Below, in pieces: positions 28,301 through 36,559 of a stretch of 64,000 nucleotides of DNA. A program made the position numbers and the translations under genes. Source of the stretch: Xanthomonas melonis (lineage in GTDB: Bacteria > Pseudomonadota > Gammaproteobacteria > Xanthomonadales > Xanthomonadaceae); the NCBI RefSeq assembly GCF_020783655.1, contig NZ_JAJGQH010000010.1, forward strand, positions 124,001-188,000, in the 5' to 3' direction. The notes under the pieces are model-generated. The model ran no database searches. It was not told the DNA's origin and saw only the letters and a program-made list of their open reading frames with translations. Position 1 is the first letter of the stretch; each line of letters begins with the position of its first letter.

Positions 28301-28363
28301 TCGCAGGGGCGAAGGTGACGTGGAAACCGAGTCGGTCGCCAGCCGGTCGGCTGGGACGGGGGC

Positions 28364-28383
28364 TTGGCCGGTGCCGCTATAAT
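28364..28383 (+). promoter_or_regulatory. Possible ffh promoter (-10 element)
   Basis: A perfect TATAAT at 28378-28383 lies 34 bases before the ffh ATG. The best -35-like hexamer (TTGGCC, 28364-28369) is too close, only 8 bases away, so the -35 assignment is open. The -10 match stands out in otherwise GC-rich sequence. Confidence 0.45.
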
Positions 28384-28417
28384 CGACGCCCGTTTCCCCT
28401 CACGCGGTCCCTTGCGC

Positions 28418-29794
28418 ATGTTCGAGTCCCTTACCCAACGTCTCTCCGGCACCATGGAGCGCCTGCGCGGCCGCGGTCGCCTGACCGAGGAGAACATCCG
28501 CGAAGCCACCCGCGAAGTGCGCATCGCGCTGCTGGAGGCCGACGTTGCGCTGCCGGTGGTGCAGGCGCTGATCGAGCGCATCAAGGTGCGCGCCGTGGGC
28601 CAGGAAGTCCTCAAGTCGCTGACCCCGGGCCAGGCGCTGATCAAGGTGGTGCGCGACGAGCTCACTGCGGTGATGGGTGCGGCCGCCAGCGACCTCAATC
28701 TCAACGTGCCGGCACCGGCCATCGTGCTGATGGCCGGTCTGCAGGGCGCCGGCAAGACCACCACGGTGGGCAAGCTCGCCAAGCACCTGAAGGAAAAGCG
28801 CAAGAAGAAGGTCATGGTGGTCTCGGCCGACGTCTATCGCCCGGCCGCGATCGAGCAGCTCAAGACCCTGGCCGAGCAAGTCGGCGTGCTGTTCTTCGCC
28901 TCCGACGCCTCGCAGAAGCCGGTGGACATCGTGCGCGCGGCCATCAGCGATGCGCGCAAGTCGTTCGTGGATGTGCTGCTGGTCGATACCGCCGGCCGCC
29001 TGGCGATCGATCAGGCGATGATGGAGGAGATCAAGGCGCTGCACGCCGCGGTCAACCCCACCGAAACCCTGTTCGTGGTCGATGCCATGACCGGCCAGGA
29101 TGCGGCCAATACCGCCAAGGCCTTCGGCGAGGCGCTGCCACTGACCGGCGTGGTACTGACCAAGACCGACGGCGACGCTCGCGGCGGCGCGGCGCTGAGC
29201 GTGCGCTACATCACCGGCAAGCCGATCAAGTTCGTCGGTACCGGCGAGAAGACCGACGGCCTGGACGTGTTCCACCCCGACCGCGTTGCCAGCCGCATCC
29301 TGGACATGGGCGACGTGCTGTCGCTGGTGGAGCAGGTCGAGCACAGCGTCGACCAGGAAAAGGCCGCCAAGCTGGCCGCCAAGGTCGCCAAGGGCAAGAA
29401 GTTCGACCTCAACGACATGAAGGAACAGCTCGAGCAGATGCAGAACATGGGCGGCATCCATGGGCTGATGGACAAGCTGCCGGGCATGGGCCAGATCCCG
29501 GACAACGTCAAGCAACAGGTCACCGGCAAGGAAGTGCCGCGCATGATCGCCATCATCAATTCGATGACCAAGAAGGAGCGCCGCAACCCGGCCTTGCTCA
29601 ACGGCTCGCGTCGCGCCCGTATCGCACGTGGCTCGGGCATGCAGCCGGCCGACGTCAACAAGCTGATGAAGCAGTACCAGCAGATGGAAAAGATGATGGG
29701 CAAGCTGGCCGGCGGCGGCATGAAGGGCCTGATGCGCAACATGAAGGGCATGATGGGCGCCATGGGTGGCCGCGGCGGCATGCCGTTCCGCTGA
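28418..29794 (+). CDS. ffh: Signal recognition particle GTPase
   Basis: 458 residues from the ATG at 28418. It binds 4.5S RNA and signal sequences of nascent membrane proteins and docks at FtsY in a GTP-controlled cycle. N domain: residues 1-85. G domain: GLQGAGKTTTVGKLA (P-loop), the DTAGRLAIDQ switch, TKTDGDARGGAALS. M domain: methionine-rich C-terminus (MKGLMRNMKGMMGAMGG) with the RNA-binding segment around SRRARIARGSG. All GTPase motifs are intact and the length is standard. It is divergent from the CcsA-like gene. Confidence 0.98.
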   Translation: MFESLTQRLSGTMERLRGRGRLTEENIREATREVRIALLEADVALPVVQALIERIKVRAVGQEVLKSLTPGQALIKVVRDELTAVMGAAASDLNLNVPAPAIVLMAGLQGAGKTTTVGKLAKHLKEKRKKKVMVVSADVYRPAAIEQLKTLAEQVGVLFFASDASQKPVDIVRAAISDARKSFVDVLLVDTAGRLAIDQAMMEEIKALHAAVNPTETLFVVDAMTGQDAANTAKAFGEALPLTGVVLTKTDGDARGGAALSVRYITGKPIKFVGTGEKTDGLDVFHPDRVASRILDMGDVLSLVEQVEHSVDQEKAAKLAAKVAKGKKFDLNDMKEQLEQMQNMGGIHGLMDKLPGMGQIPDNVKQQVTGKEVPRMIAIINSMTKKERRNPALLNGSRRARIARGSGMQPADVNKLMKQYQQMEKMMGKLAGGGMKGLMRNMKGMMGAMGGRGGMPFR

Positions 29795-30094
29795 GTGGGT
29801 CTGGCCACTGCGCGCCGTGCCGATTCTCGCGGGCGCGCATGGTCAGCGCCGGCCCGCTGCCGATCGGCTCGGGCGGCGACGCTCAAGGCAATGTCGGTCG
29901 GGCGCTACGAGCTGACCAGAGGCAGTCCTTTCTGGGGGGCAAAGTCCCGCAGCTGACCAGGACCGGCCATCGCTGCCGATCCTGGCGCGCCGATCTTGTG
30001 CACACGTCTTCGGCAGTACGCGCTGGCGCACGCGTGCGCATCGCCGTCGAGCAGCGCAGTACCATGCGCCATCCGGTCGCTGTCGATGGTGGTG
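29795..30094. other. Gap between ffh and the nitronate monooxygenase gene
   Basis: About 300 bases. I see no gene, no clear terminator with a T-run and no repeat. The next gene's start is uncertain (30086, 30095 or 30113), so up to 30 bases at the right end may be coding. Confidence 0.35.
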
Positions 30095-31171
30095 ATGAGC
30101 AGATCTTCGAACGTGGATGCCTTCCAGCAGCGCTTCGGCCTGCGCCTGCCGATCCTGCTCAGCCCCATGGCGGGGGCCTGCCCGGTGGCGCTGTCGGCGG
30201 CGGTCGCCAATGCCGGGGGCATGGGAGCGATGGGCGCGGTATTGTCGCAGCCGCAGGACATCGCGACGTGGATGGCCGGCTTCCGTGCGGCGAGCACGGG
30301 CCCGGCACAGGTCAATCTGTGGATTCCCGATCCGGCGCCTGCGCGCGATGCAGCGGCAGAGGCGCGCTTGCGTGGATTTCTCGCGCAGTGGGGGCCGGCG
30401 GTGCCCGCGTCGGCAGGCGACGCGGCGCCGGCCGACTTCGATGCGCAGTTCGACGCCTTGCTCGCCGCGCGTCCGGCGGTGGCGTCCTCGATCATGGGCG
30501 TGTTCGACCCCGATCAGGTGGCACGCCTGAAGGCGGCCGGCATCGCCTGGTTCGCCTGCGCCACCACCTTGCAGGAGGCGCGCGCGGCACAGGACGCCGG
30601 TGCCGATGCGGTGGTCGCCCAGGGGGCGGAGGCCGGCGGCCATCGTGGCGCATTCGAGGCCGGCCAGGCCGAGCGTCAGATGACCGGCCTGTTCGCGCTG
30701 TTGCCGCGCCTGGTCGATCACCTGGACATCCCGGTCATCGCCGCCGGTGGGATTGCCGACGCGCGAGGCATCGCAGCGGCGCTGACCCTGGGGGCCAGCG
30801 CGGTGCAGATCGGCACCGGCCTGCTGCGTACGCCCGAAGCCGGCGTGCCCAGTGCCTGGGCCCAGGCGCTGGCACAGTCCGAGCCCGAGCACACCTGGCC
30901 CACCCGCGCATTTTCCGGCCGGCTGGGTCGTGCGCTGGCAACGCCCTATGTCCAGGCCGCTGCCGCTGCCGGTGCGCCGCCGCCGGCGCCGTACCCGGTG
31001 CAGCGCGGCCTGACCGCGCCGATGCGCCAGGCCGCCGCCAGCGATGATCGGCTGGCGGCGATGCAGGCCTGGGCGGGCCAATCGGCCTGGCTGGCACCCG
31101 CCCGGCCGGCCGCGGATGTCGTCACGCAGTGGTGGGCGCAGGCGCAGGCGCAGGCGCAGGCATGGCGCTGA
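30095..31171 (+). CDS. Nitronate monooxygenase (2-nitropropane dioxygenase family)
   Basis: 358 residues from the ATG at 30095; an ATG at 30086 and a GTG at 30113 are alternatives. FMN TIM-barrel enzyme that oxidises alkyl nitronates. N-terminal LRLPILLSPMAGACPVALSA, GMGAMGAVLSQP, the catalytic His region AVVAQGAEAGGHRGAFE, and the flavin-phosphate loops IPVIAAGGIADARGIAAALTLG and AVQIGTGLLRTPEA match the family. The C-terminus ends in four Gln-Ala pairs encoded by a hexanucleotide repeat. The stop overlaps the start of the next gene by 10 bases, so both are co-translated. The enzyme may protect against plant nitronates, such as propionate-3-nitronate; that is inference. Confidence 0.9.
   Translation: MSRSSNVDAFQQRFGLRLPILLSPMAGACPVALSAAVANAGGMGAMGAVLSQPQDIATWMAGFRAASTGPAQVNLWIPDPAPARDAAAEARLRGFLAQWGPAVPASAGDAAPADFDAQFDALLAARPAVASSIMGVFDPDQVARLKAAGIAWFACATTLQEARAAQDAGADAVVAQGAEAGGHRGAFEAGQAERQMTGLFALLPRLVDHLDIPVIAAGGIADARGIAAALTLGASAVQIGTGLLRTPEAGVPSAWAQALAQSEPEHTWPTRAFSGRLGRALATPYVQAAAAAGAPPPAPYPVQRGLTAPMRQAAASDDRLAAMQAWAGQSAWLAPARPAADVVTQWWAQAQAQAQAWR
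31135..31158 (+). repeat. GGCGCA hexamer repeat, four copies
   Basis: Four perfect copies of GGCGCA at the 3' end of the nitronate monooxygenase gene encode alternating Gln and Ala. The repeat ends three bases before the start codon of the overlapping aminotransferase gene. Copy-number change would keep the frame but alter the distance between any upstream ribosome site and that start. Confidence 0.8.
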
Positions 31172-31959
31172 TGTTCTGCAATGGCGTACCGGCCAGCGCG
31201 CAGCAGCTCGCTGCCGCGGCGCTGGTCAACTACGGCCACTTCACCACGCTGCAGGTGCGCAATGGCGCCGCGCTGGGGCTGGATCTGCATCTGCAGCGGC
31301 TGCAGGAAGGCAGCCGCGCGCTGTTCGGCCAGGCGCTCGAACCGCAGCAGGTGAGGGCGCAATTGCGCGCCGCGCTGGCGGCATCGGCCACTGCCGATGC
31401 CAGCCTGCGCATCACCGTGTTCGCGCCCGATTACGATTTCCGCGATCCCTTGCGCGAGGTCGCGCTGGCGGTGCTGGTCGCCCTGTCGCCGCCGGCCGAC
31501 ATGCCCGAGGCCGGGCTGCGCGTGCAGGTCGTGGACTATGTGCGCGAACGGCCGGAACTCAAGCATGTCGGCACCTTCCCGCTATTGGATCTGCGCCGGC
31601 TGGCGCTGCAGGCCGGTCACGACGATGTGCTGCTGCGGGATCGGCAGGGAAGGGTGCTGGAGGGGGCGTTCTGGAATCTGGGCCTGTGGGAGCGCGGCAC
31701 GCTCGTCTGGCCGCAGGGGCCGGCCCTGCTGGGCACCCGGCAGCAACTGCTGCGGGCGGGTCTGGATGCGCTGGGCGTGGCGCAGGTCAGTCGTGCGGTG
31801 GAGTCGAGCGAGCTGGAGCGGTTCGAGGGCGCCTTCGCCTGCAATGCGCGCGGGCAGCAGGCCATCGTGGCGCTGGGGCCGGCACGCTGGACACCGGCCG
31901 CGGCACAACTGCCGTTGCTGGCGCGGGCGCTGCAGACCCAGGTCTGGCAGCCGATCTGA
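31162..31959 (+). CDS. Class IV aminotransferase-fold enzyme (PabC-like)
   Basis: 265 residues from the ATG at 31162, overlapping the end of the monooxygenase gene. PLP-dependent fold-type IV family that includes aminodeoxychorismate lyase, branched-chain and D-amino acid aminotransferases. Seen: the probable PLP lysine in ERPELKHVGTFPLLDLRRL, and the DDVLLRDRQGRVLEGAFWNLG segment which is diagnostic for the fold. The protein is close in size to PabC. There are no pab neighbours, so the reaction (4-aminobenzoate formation for folate, or a transamination) is not settled. Context with an FMN oxygenase gives no clear pathway. Confidence 0.85.
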   Translation: MALMFCNGVPASAQQLAAAALVNYGHFTTLQVRNGAALGLDLHLQRLQEGSRALFGQALEPQQVRAQLRAALAASATADASLRITVFAPDYDFRDPLREVALAVLVALSPPADMPEAGLRVQVVDYVRERPELKHVGTFPLLDLRRLALQAGHDDVLLRDRQGRVLEGAFWNLGLWERGTLVWPQGPALLGTRQQLLRAGLDALGVAQVSRAVESSELERFEGAFACNARGQQAIVALGPARWTPAAAQLPLLARALQTQVWQPI

Positions 31960-31986
31960 GGAGCCCGCGAGACCGGGTATGGTGGC

Positions 31987-32015
31987 TTGGCTTCGTCGGC
32001 GCAGCCCGCTATACT
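31987..32015 (+). promoter_or_regulatory. Sigma-70-type promoter of the rpsP operon
   Basis: TTGGCT at 31987-31992 and TATACT at 32010-32015 are separated by exactly 17 bases, 52 bases ahead of the rpsP start codon. It is the best-formed promoter in the window and fits strong, constitutive expression of the ribosomal operon. Confidence 0.75.
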
Positions 32016-32067
32016 CGCCGGCTTACCGCGCCATTCTGGCGACTGGGCAACTCAGGAAAACGACACC

Positions 32068-32328
32068 ATGGTCAAGATTCGACTGACCCGCGGCGGCGCC
32101 AAGAAGCGTCCGTTCTACCACATCATCGTGACCGACGTGCGCAGCGCGCGCGACGGCCGCAACATCGAGCGCGTGGGTTATTACAACCCGGTTGCGCAGG
32201 GCGCAGAGCCGCGCGTCGTGCTCGATATCGCGCGTGTCGACCATTGGGTCGGCAATGGTGCGCAGCTGACCGACAAGGTCCGCAACCTGTACCGCGAAGT
32301 CTCCAAGTCCCAGGCCGCTGCGGCCTGA
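32068..32328 (+). CDS. rpsP: 30S ribosomal protein S16
   Basis: 86 residues from the ATG at 32068. The N-terminal [19 protein letters not shown] is the universal S16 signature, and [15 protein letters not shown] residues and the [19 protein letters not shown] segment follow. S16 is needed for assembly of the 30S body. It heads the conserved order rpsP-rimM-trmD-rplS, coupling ribosomal proteins to 16S maturation and tRNA methylation. A well-spaced promoter lies upstream. Nothing unusual. Confidence 0.99.
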   Translation: MVKIRLTRGGAKKRPFYHIIVTDVRSARDGRNIERVGYYNPVAQGAEPRVVLDIARVDHWVGNGAQLTDKVRNLYREVSKSQAAAA

Positions 32329-32370
32329 TCCTGGGGGCCGGGCCTTGCGCCCGGCCCGGAGTCGACCCGG

Positions 32371-32883
32371 ATGAAGCCGACCGAGCGCCGCATCCTGCTG
32401 GGCAGGATTGTCGGCGCTTTTGGTGTCAAGGGCGAGCTCAAGCTCGAGTCCTGGACCGAACCGCGCAACGCGATCTTCCGGTACCAGCCGTGGATCGTGC
32501 GCTCGCCGGCGGGCCAGGAGTCGGTGGTCAGCGGGGTCCGCGGACGCGATCAGGGCAAGAATCTGATCGCGGTGTTTCCCGAGGTCACCGATCGCGACAC
32601 GGTCGAAGCCATGCACGGCACCGAGATCTTCGTGGCGCGCAGCGCGCTGCCGCCGCCCAAGCCCGACGAGTACTACTGGGTGGATCTGGAAGGCCTGCGG
32701 GTCGAAACCGTGGAAGGGGTCAAGCTGGGTACGGTGTCGCATCTGTTTTCCACCGGGTCCAACGACGTGGTGGTGGTGCGCGGCGATCGCGAGCGGATGA
32801 TTCCGTTCGTATTGCCGGATTTCGTCAAGTCGGTGGATTTCGAGGCCGATCTGATCGTGGTCGACTGGGACCCGGATTTCTGA
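32371..32883 (+). CDS. rimM: 16S rRNA processing protein RimM
   Basis: 170 residues. It binds S19 and helps mature the 3' domain of 16S rRNA. The N-terminal beta-barrel has [20 protein letters not shown], the hallmark of the family. The PRC-barrel C-terminal half starts near [20 protein letters not shown] and includes the [19 protein letters not shown] region and the terminal VDWDPDF. It lies 42 bases after rpsP in the standard operon position. Length and motifs are normal. Confidence 0.98.
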   Translation: MKPTERRILLGRIVGAFGVKGELKLESWTEPRNAIFRYQPWIVRSPAGQESVVSGVRGRDQGKNLIAVFPEVTDRDTVEAMHGTEIFVARSALPPPKPDEYYWVDLEGLRVETVEGVKLGTVSHLFSTGSNDVVVVRGDRERMIPFVLPDFVKSVDFEADLIVVDWDPDF

Positions 32884-32907
32884 TCGAAGCCACCCGCTTC
32901 GCTCTTG

Positions 32908-32936
32908 CCTTACCCATTCCCGATTCCCGAATCCCT
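32908..32936. repeat. GATTCCC-type heptamers between rimM and trmD
   Basis: The rimM-trmD gap contains CCCATTCCCGATTCCCGAATCCC, the reverse complement of the GGGATTC heptamers seen upstream of ffh and downstream of rplS. It forms a short, imperfect tandem run directly before the trmD GTG start, an unusual place for a dispersed repeat inside a ribosomal operon. Confidence 0.65.
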
Positions 32937-32940
32937 GCCA

Positions 32941-33699
32941 GTGCGCATCGACGTCATCAGTCTGTTCCCGGAGTTCATCGCGCAATGCGCGGCGTTCGGC
33001 GTGGTCGGGCGGGCGCAGGAGCGTGGGCTGCTGGAACTGCACGGCTGGAATCCACGCGATCATGCGCAGGGCAACTACCGCCGCGTGGACGACCGGCCGT
33101 TCGGCGGTGGACCCGGCATGGTGATGCTGATCGAGCCATTGCGCGCCTGCCTGGATGCAGCGCAAGCCGCCGACGCACGTCCGGCGCCGGTGATCTATCT
33201 CAGCCCGCAGGGGCGGCCGCTCACGCAGTCGCTGGCACGCGAGCTGGCGCAGCTGCCGCGCATGCTGTTGCTGTGTGGTCGCTACGAAGGCGTGGACGAG
33301 CGGTTCTTGAGCCGGGCCGTCGACATGGAGATCTCCATCGGCGACTACGTGTTGTCCGGAGGCGAGTTGGGCGCTGCTGTCCTTGTCGATGTGGTGACGC
33401 GGCTGCAGGATGGCGTGCTGAACGACGTCGAGTCCGCCGCGCAAGACAGTTTCGAGGGGCCGCAGGGTCTGCTCGATTGTCCGCACTACAGCCATCCAGC
33501 CACGCACGCGTGGGGCGATGTGCCGGAGGTGCTGCGGTCCGGCAACCACGGCGCCATCGCCCGCTGGCGCCGGCAGCAGTCGTTGGGCCGGACCTGGTTG
33601 CGTCGCCCGGATCTGCTGGACGAGGCCGGGTTGGACAAGAACGACCGTCGTTTGTTGGACGAGTTTCGCCGCGAACTCGCCCGGAACGACGGAGAATAA
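32941..33699 (+). CDS. trmD: tRNA (guanine-N1)-methyltransferase
   Basis: 252 residues from the GTG at 32941. It makes m1G37 in tRNAs to prevent +1 frameshifting. Trefoil-knot SPOUT motifs: [11 protein letters not shown] at the N-terminus, [26 protein letters not shown], the knot [14 protein letters not shown] and the conserved C-terminal segment [10 protein letters not shown]. All SAM-binding knot residues look intact. It follows rimM by 57 bases, part of which is a short tandem repeat. Standard operon position and length. Confidence 0.98.
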   Translation: MRIDVISLFPEFIAQCAAFGVVGRAQERGLLELHGWNPRDHAQGNYRRVDDRPFGGGPGMVMLIEPLRACLDAAQAADARPAPVIYLSPQGRPLTQSLARELAQLPRMLLLCGRYEGVDERFLSRAVDMEISIGDYVLSGGELGAAVLVDVVTRLQDGVLNDVESAAQDSFEGPQGLLDCPHYSHPATHAWGDVPEVLRSGNHGAIARWRRQQSLGRTWLRRPDLLDEAGLDKNDRRLLDEFRRELARNDGE

Positions 33700-33734
33700 G
33701 GGCACACCCCTAGCTCTTGCAGATTCGATTGGGG

Positions 33735-33843
33735 TACAATATGCGGCTTGCTGGCCAGCCTTGCGTCTGGCCCTCCTACGAACCTCGAGCAATCGCCGTG
33801 CGGCGACTGCCGGTCCAATATCACCAGACACGCGGTGCCCACC
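33735..33843 (+). promoter_or_regulatory. Likely internal promoter and structured leader of rplS
   Basis: The 144-base gap before rplS holds a good -10 hexamer (TACAAT, 33735-33740) without a clear -35. The transcript leader would contain two hairpins: GGCCAG/CTGGCC (33753-33758 with 33767-33772) and TCGCCG/CGGCGA (33793-33806). The hairpins could serve autoregulation by L19, but that is inference. Confidence 0.4.
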
Positions 33844-34251
33844 ATGAGCAAACTCAACAAGACCATCCTGGCTGACTTCGAAGCCGCCCAGATCCAGCGC
33901 AAGCTGCCGGAATTCAACCAGGGCGACACCGTTGTGGTGAACGTCAAGGTGAAGGAAGGCAACCGCGAGCGCGTGCAGGCCTATGAGGGCGTGGTAATCG
34001 GTACCAAGAATGCCGGCCTGAACTCCTCCTTCACCGTGCGCAAGATCTCGCACGGCTTCGGCGTCGAGCGCGTGTTCCAGACCCACAGCGCCATCATCGA
34101 TTCGGTCGAAGTGAAGCGCCGCGGCAAGGTCCGCGCCGGCAAGCTGTACTACCTGCGCGGTCTGGAAGGCAAGGCTGCCCGCATCAAGGAAGATCTGGCC
34201 GCTGCTGCACAGGCCAAGGCCGCTCGCCAGGCTGCTGCCAAGGCCGAGTAA
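33844..34251 (+). CDS. rplS: 50S ribosomal protein L19
   Basis: 135 residues from the ATG at 33844. Signature pieces are [19 protein letters not shown], the YEGVVIG loop and the C-terminal [33 protein letters not shown] region, all intact. The C-terminal tail is an Ala/Lys-rich extension ([16 protein letters not shown]) somewhat longer than in Escherichia coli. L19 sits at the 30S-50S interface. It is the last gene of the operon and is followed by two hairpins. Confidence 0.98.
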
Positions 34252-34258
34252 GCCACAC

Positions 34259-34311
34259 TGGCGGGTCGACGAACCCGCCACTGTCAGACGGCCGCCTTCG
34301 GGCGGCCGTCT
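34259..34311 (+). terminator. Tandem hairpins closing the rpsP operon
   Basis: The first hairpin pairs TGGCGGGT (34259-34266) with ACCCGCCA (34273-34280). The second, stronger one pairs AGACGGCCGCC (34286-34296) with GGCGGCCGTCT (34301-34311) around a TTCG tetraloop, an exceptionally stable loop type. Sequence after it (GCGTTG) has only a weak T-run. Placed right after rplS, the second is the probable operon terminator. Confidence 0.75.
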
Positions 34312-34317
34312 GCGTTG

Positions 34318-34352
34318 TGGGAATCGGGATTGGGGATTGGGGATTGGGGATT
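34318..34352. repeat. GGGGATT tandem heptamers downstream of rplS
   Basis: Four or five near-perfect heptamers of the GGGATTG/GGGGATT type run from 34318 to 34352, just after the operon terminator. They belong to the same family as the runs near 28274 and 32908. Confidence 0.75.
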
Positions 34353-34423
34353 CGCCGGTCGTGCGTAGGCGATGCTCATGGGGTCGGCCGGTGTGGCAGC
34401 GTGCCGCCTGGTGCCAGCCGATG

Positions 34424-35899
34424 TCAGCGCTGGCGGGGCTGCGGAACGTCTGCGATCGGCGCGGTATCGGCGACCGGCGAGGCGGGATGTGCGGGCACCT
34501 CGGCAGCGGCAGCCAGTTCGGGTGGCGGCGTGGCCGTGGACAGCATGCGGGCCTTGCGCCAGCCGCCCCAGCGGTAGTACGCCAACGACAGCAGCATCGA
34601 GCATGCCGAACTGATCGGAAAGCTCCACCACACCGCGTCCGCGCCCAGGTGTGGGAGCAGGACATTGGCCAGTGGCACACGCACGCCCCACAGCGAAAAT
34701 CCCAGGATCAACAGCGGCGGAATCACCGCGCCGGTGGCGCGCACCACGCCCGACACCACGAAACTCACCCCGAACAGCAGGAACGACCAGATCGCGATGT
34801 GGTTGAGGTGCCGTGCGATCTCCAGCGTGGCGCTGCCTTCGGGCAGGAACAACGCCAGGGTCCAGCGGTCGAACACGATCAGCAGCACGATCAGCAGGCC
34901 CGTCATCAGGAAGTTGGCGGCGATGCCGGTGCGTGCGACGGCATCCACGCGCGGCCACAGGCCGGCGCCCACGTTCTGGGCCGCCATCGACGAACAGGCT
35001 GCGCCCACCGCCATTGCCGGCATCTGCACGTAGTTCCACAGTTGCAATCCCGCACCGAATGCCGCGGAAGTGGCGGTGCCGAATCCGTTGACCAACGACA
35101 GCATGGCGATCATCGCCAGCGAGATCATCACCATCTGCAAGCCCATCGGCACGCCTTTGACGATCAGCGCGCGCAGGATGGCGGTGTCGATGCGAAACAG
35201 CCGCATGTCGCGCCGCCCCAACCACAGAACGTGGCGTTTCTGGCGCAGATACAGCAACAGCCCTGCCAGTGCGGCGACCTGCGCGATCAGTGTGGCCCAG
35301 GCCGAACCGGCAATGCCCAGCGCCGGAAACGGCCCGATGCCGAACAGCAGCAGCGGGTTGAACACGACGTCCAGCACCACCGACAGCAGCAGAAAGCGGA
35401 ACGGCGTGCGCGCATCGCCGGTGCCGCGCAAGGCCGCCGAAAAGAACGCGAACAGATACAGCGTGGGCATCGCCAGAAAGATCACCCGCAGATAGTCCTC
35501 GGCCAGGGCCTGCGATGCAGCAGGCGTGCCCATCGCAGCGAGCAGGTGCGGTGACAGATACCAGCCCAGGAGGGCGATCGCGGCCGAGAGCCCGCCGAAG
35601 AAGCTCGCACTGGTGCCCATGACCTTGCGTGCCTGCACGGAGTCGCGTGCGCCCATGGCCTGGCCGATCAGGATGGTGGCCGCCATGCCGATGCCGAACA
35701 CAGAGCCGGTCAGAAAGAACATGATGCTGTTGGCGTTGGCAGCTGCAGTGAGCGCCGCTTCGCCGAGGTACCGGCCCACCCAGATCGCGTTGATCGAACC
35801 ATTGAGCGATTGAGCGATGTTGCCTGCCAGGATGGGCAGTGCGAACAAGAACAGGTTCCTGCCGATCGGACCCTCGGTCAGGATGGCGGATTTGGGCAT
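34424..35899 (-). CDS. MATE-family multidrug/cation antiporter
   Basis: 491 residues starting at the ATG at 35899 (an upstream in-frame ATG at 35932 is possible but has no support). Twelve membrane segments in two halves match the MATE fold. The N-terminal GPIGRNLFLFALPILAG and a second-half equivalent near ALIVKGVPMGLQMVMISL mark the repeat. ANANSIMFFLTGSVFGIGM and AAFGAGLQLWNYVQMPAMA are conserved stretches. Such pumps export cationic toxins with Na+ or H+ influx. The C-terminal ~40 residues are a Pro/Ala-rich cytoplasmic tail. It is transcribed towards the rplS operon and is apparently monocistronic. Confidence 0.9.
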   Translation of the reverse strand: MPKSAILTEGPIGRNLFLFALPILAGNIAQSLNGSINAIWVGRYLGEAALTAAANANSIMFFLTGSVFGIGMAATILIGQAMGARDSVQARKVMGTSASFFGGLSAAIALLGWYLSPHLLAAMGTPAASQALAEDYLRVIFLAMPTLYLFAFFSAALRGTGDARTPFRFLLLSVVLDVVFNPLLLFGIGPFPALGIAGSAWATLIAQVAALAGLLLYLRQKRHVLWLGRRDMRLFRIDTAILRALIVKGVPMGLQMVMISLAMIAMLSLVNGFGTATSAAFGAGLQLWNYVQMPAMAVGAACSSMAAQNVGAGLWPRVDAVARTGIAANFLMTGLLIVLLIVFDRWTLALFLPEGSATLEIARHLNHIAIWSFLLFGVSFVVSGVVRATGAVIPPLLILGFSLWGVRVPLANVLLPHLGADAVWWSFPISSACSMLLSLAYYRWGGWRKARMLSTATPPPELAAAAEVPAHPASPVADTAPIADVPQPRQR

Positions 35900-35992
35900 C
35901 GCTCGGTGTCGTCGCGCAGGAGCTGCGCACATTAGCACTGCCGGCTGAGATCCGACGCAGTGCCATCCGGTTTGCGCTGCGGGAAGGCGCAC

Positions 35993-36365
35993 CCTCATCC
36001 GGCGCTGCGCGCCACCTTCTCCCGCGGGCGGGAGAAGGGCGGTATAAGCAAGGGCTTGCTCGGTTGACGTTGCGTGCGGGCAGACAAGCCCCTCATCCGG
36101 CGCTGCGCGCCACCTTCTCCTGCAGGCGGGAGAAGGGCGGTGCAGGCGAGGGCTTGCTCGGTTGACGTTGCGTGCGGGTAGACAAGCCCCTCATCCGGCG
36201 CTGCGCGCCACCTTCTCCCGTGGGCGGGAGAAGGGCGGTGCAGGCGAGGGCTTGCTCGGTTGACGTTGCGTGCGGGTAGACAAGCCCCTCGTCCGGCGCT
36301 GCGCGCCACCTTCTCCCGCGGGCGGGAGAAGGGTAGTGCTGGCAGGCGATTGCTCGGGTGGCGTG
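35993..36365. repeat. Four head-to-tail copies of a ~98-bp palindrome-containing repeat
   Basis: Units begin at 35993, 36091, 36189 and 36287, exactly 98 bases apart; the last is truncated or diverged after ~60 bases. Each opens with CCTCATCCGGCGCTGCGCGC, followed by a hairpin (CCTTCTCCCGC / GCGGGAGAAGG), a GGGCTTGCTCGGTTGACG stretch and GCGTGCGGGtAGACAAGCC. The stem changes are compensatory or G-U tolerant between copies. It lies between the MATE gene and the Hsp15 gene. Nothing in it is coding. Confidence 0.9.
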
Positions 36366-36400
36366 TGGCTGTTCACCGGCATTCTACGTGCGCGCCGCTT

Positions 36401-36445
36401 CCTTCCCCCGCTTGCGGGGGAAGGTGCCCGCAGGGCGGATGGGGG
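36401..36445. repeat. Palindromic CCTTCCCCCGC element
   Basis: CCTTCCCCCGC (36401-36411) and GCGGGGGAAGG (36414-36424) form an 11-base perfect stem with a two-base spacer, followed by TGCCCGCAGGGCGGATGGGGG. It resembles the hairpin of the adjacent 98-bp units but has a different sequence. It looks like a dispersed REP-like element. Confidence 0.75.
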
Positions 36446-36559
36446 CTGCGCTGGCCATCGGCCTGGCAATCGACGCCGACTACAACGCTTACTGCCCAGC
36501 TTGAGTTCCCGGTGGCTGCCCAAACATCGGTTACCTGATAGATCGAGGCGGCAAGTCGC

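Noticed and set aside
32023-34680. Minus-strand 885-codon frame across rpsP-rimM-trmD-rplS
   Set aside because: It lies opposite four certain housekeeping genes; no recognisable motif.
35993-36365. CRISPR-like reading of the 98-bp repeats
   Set aside because: Repeats are contiguous without unique spacers, and no cas genes are near.
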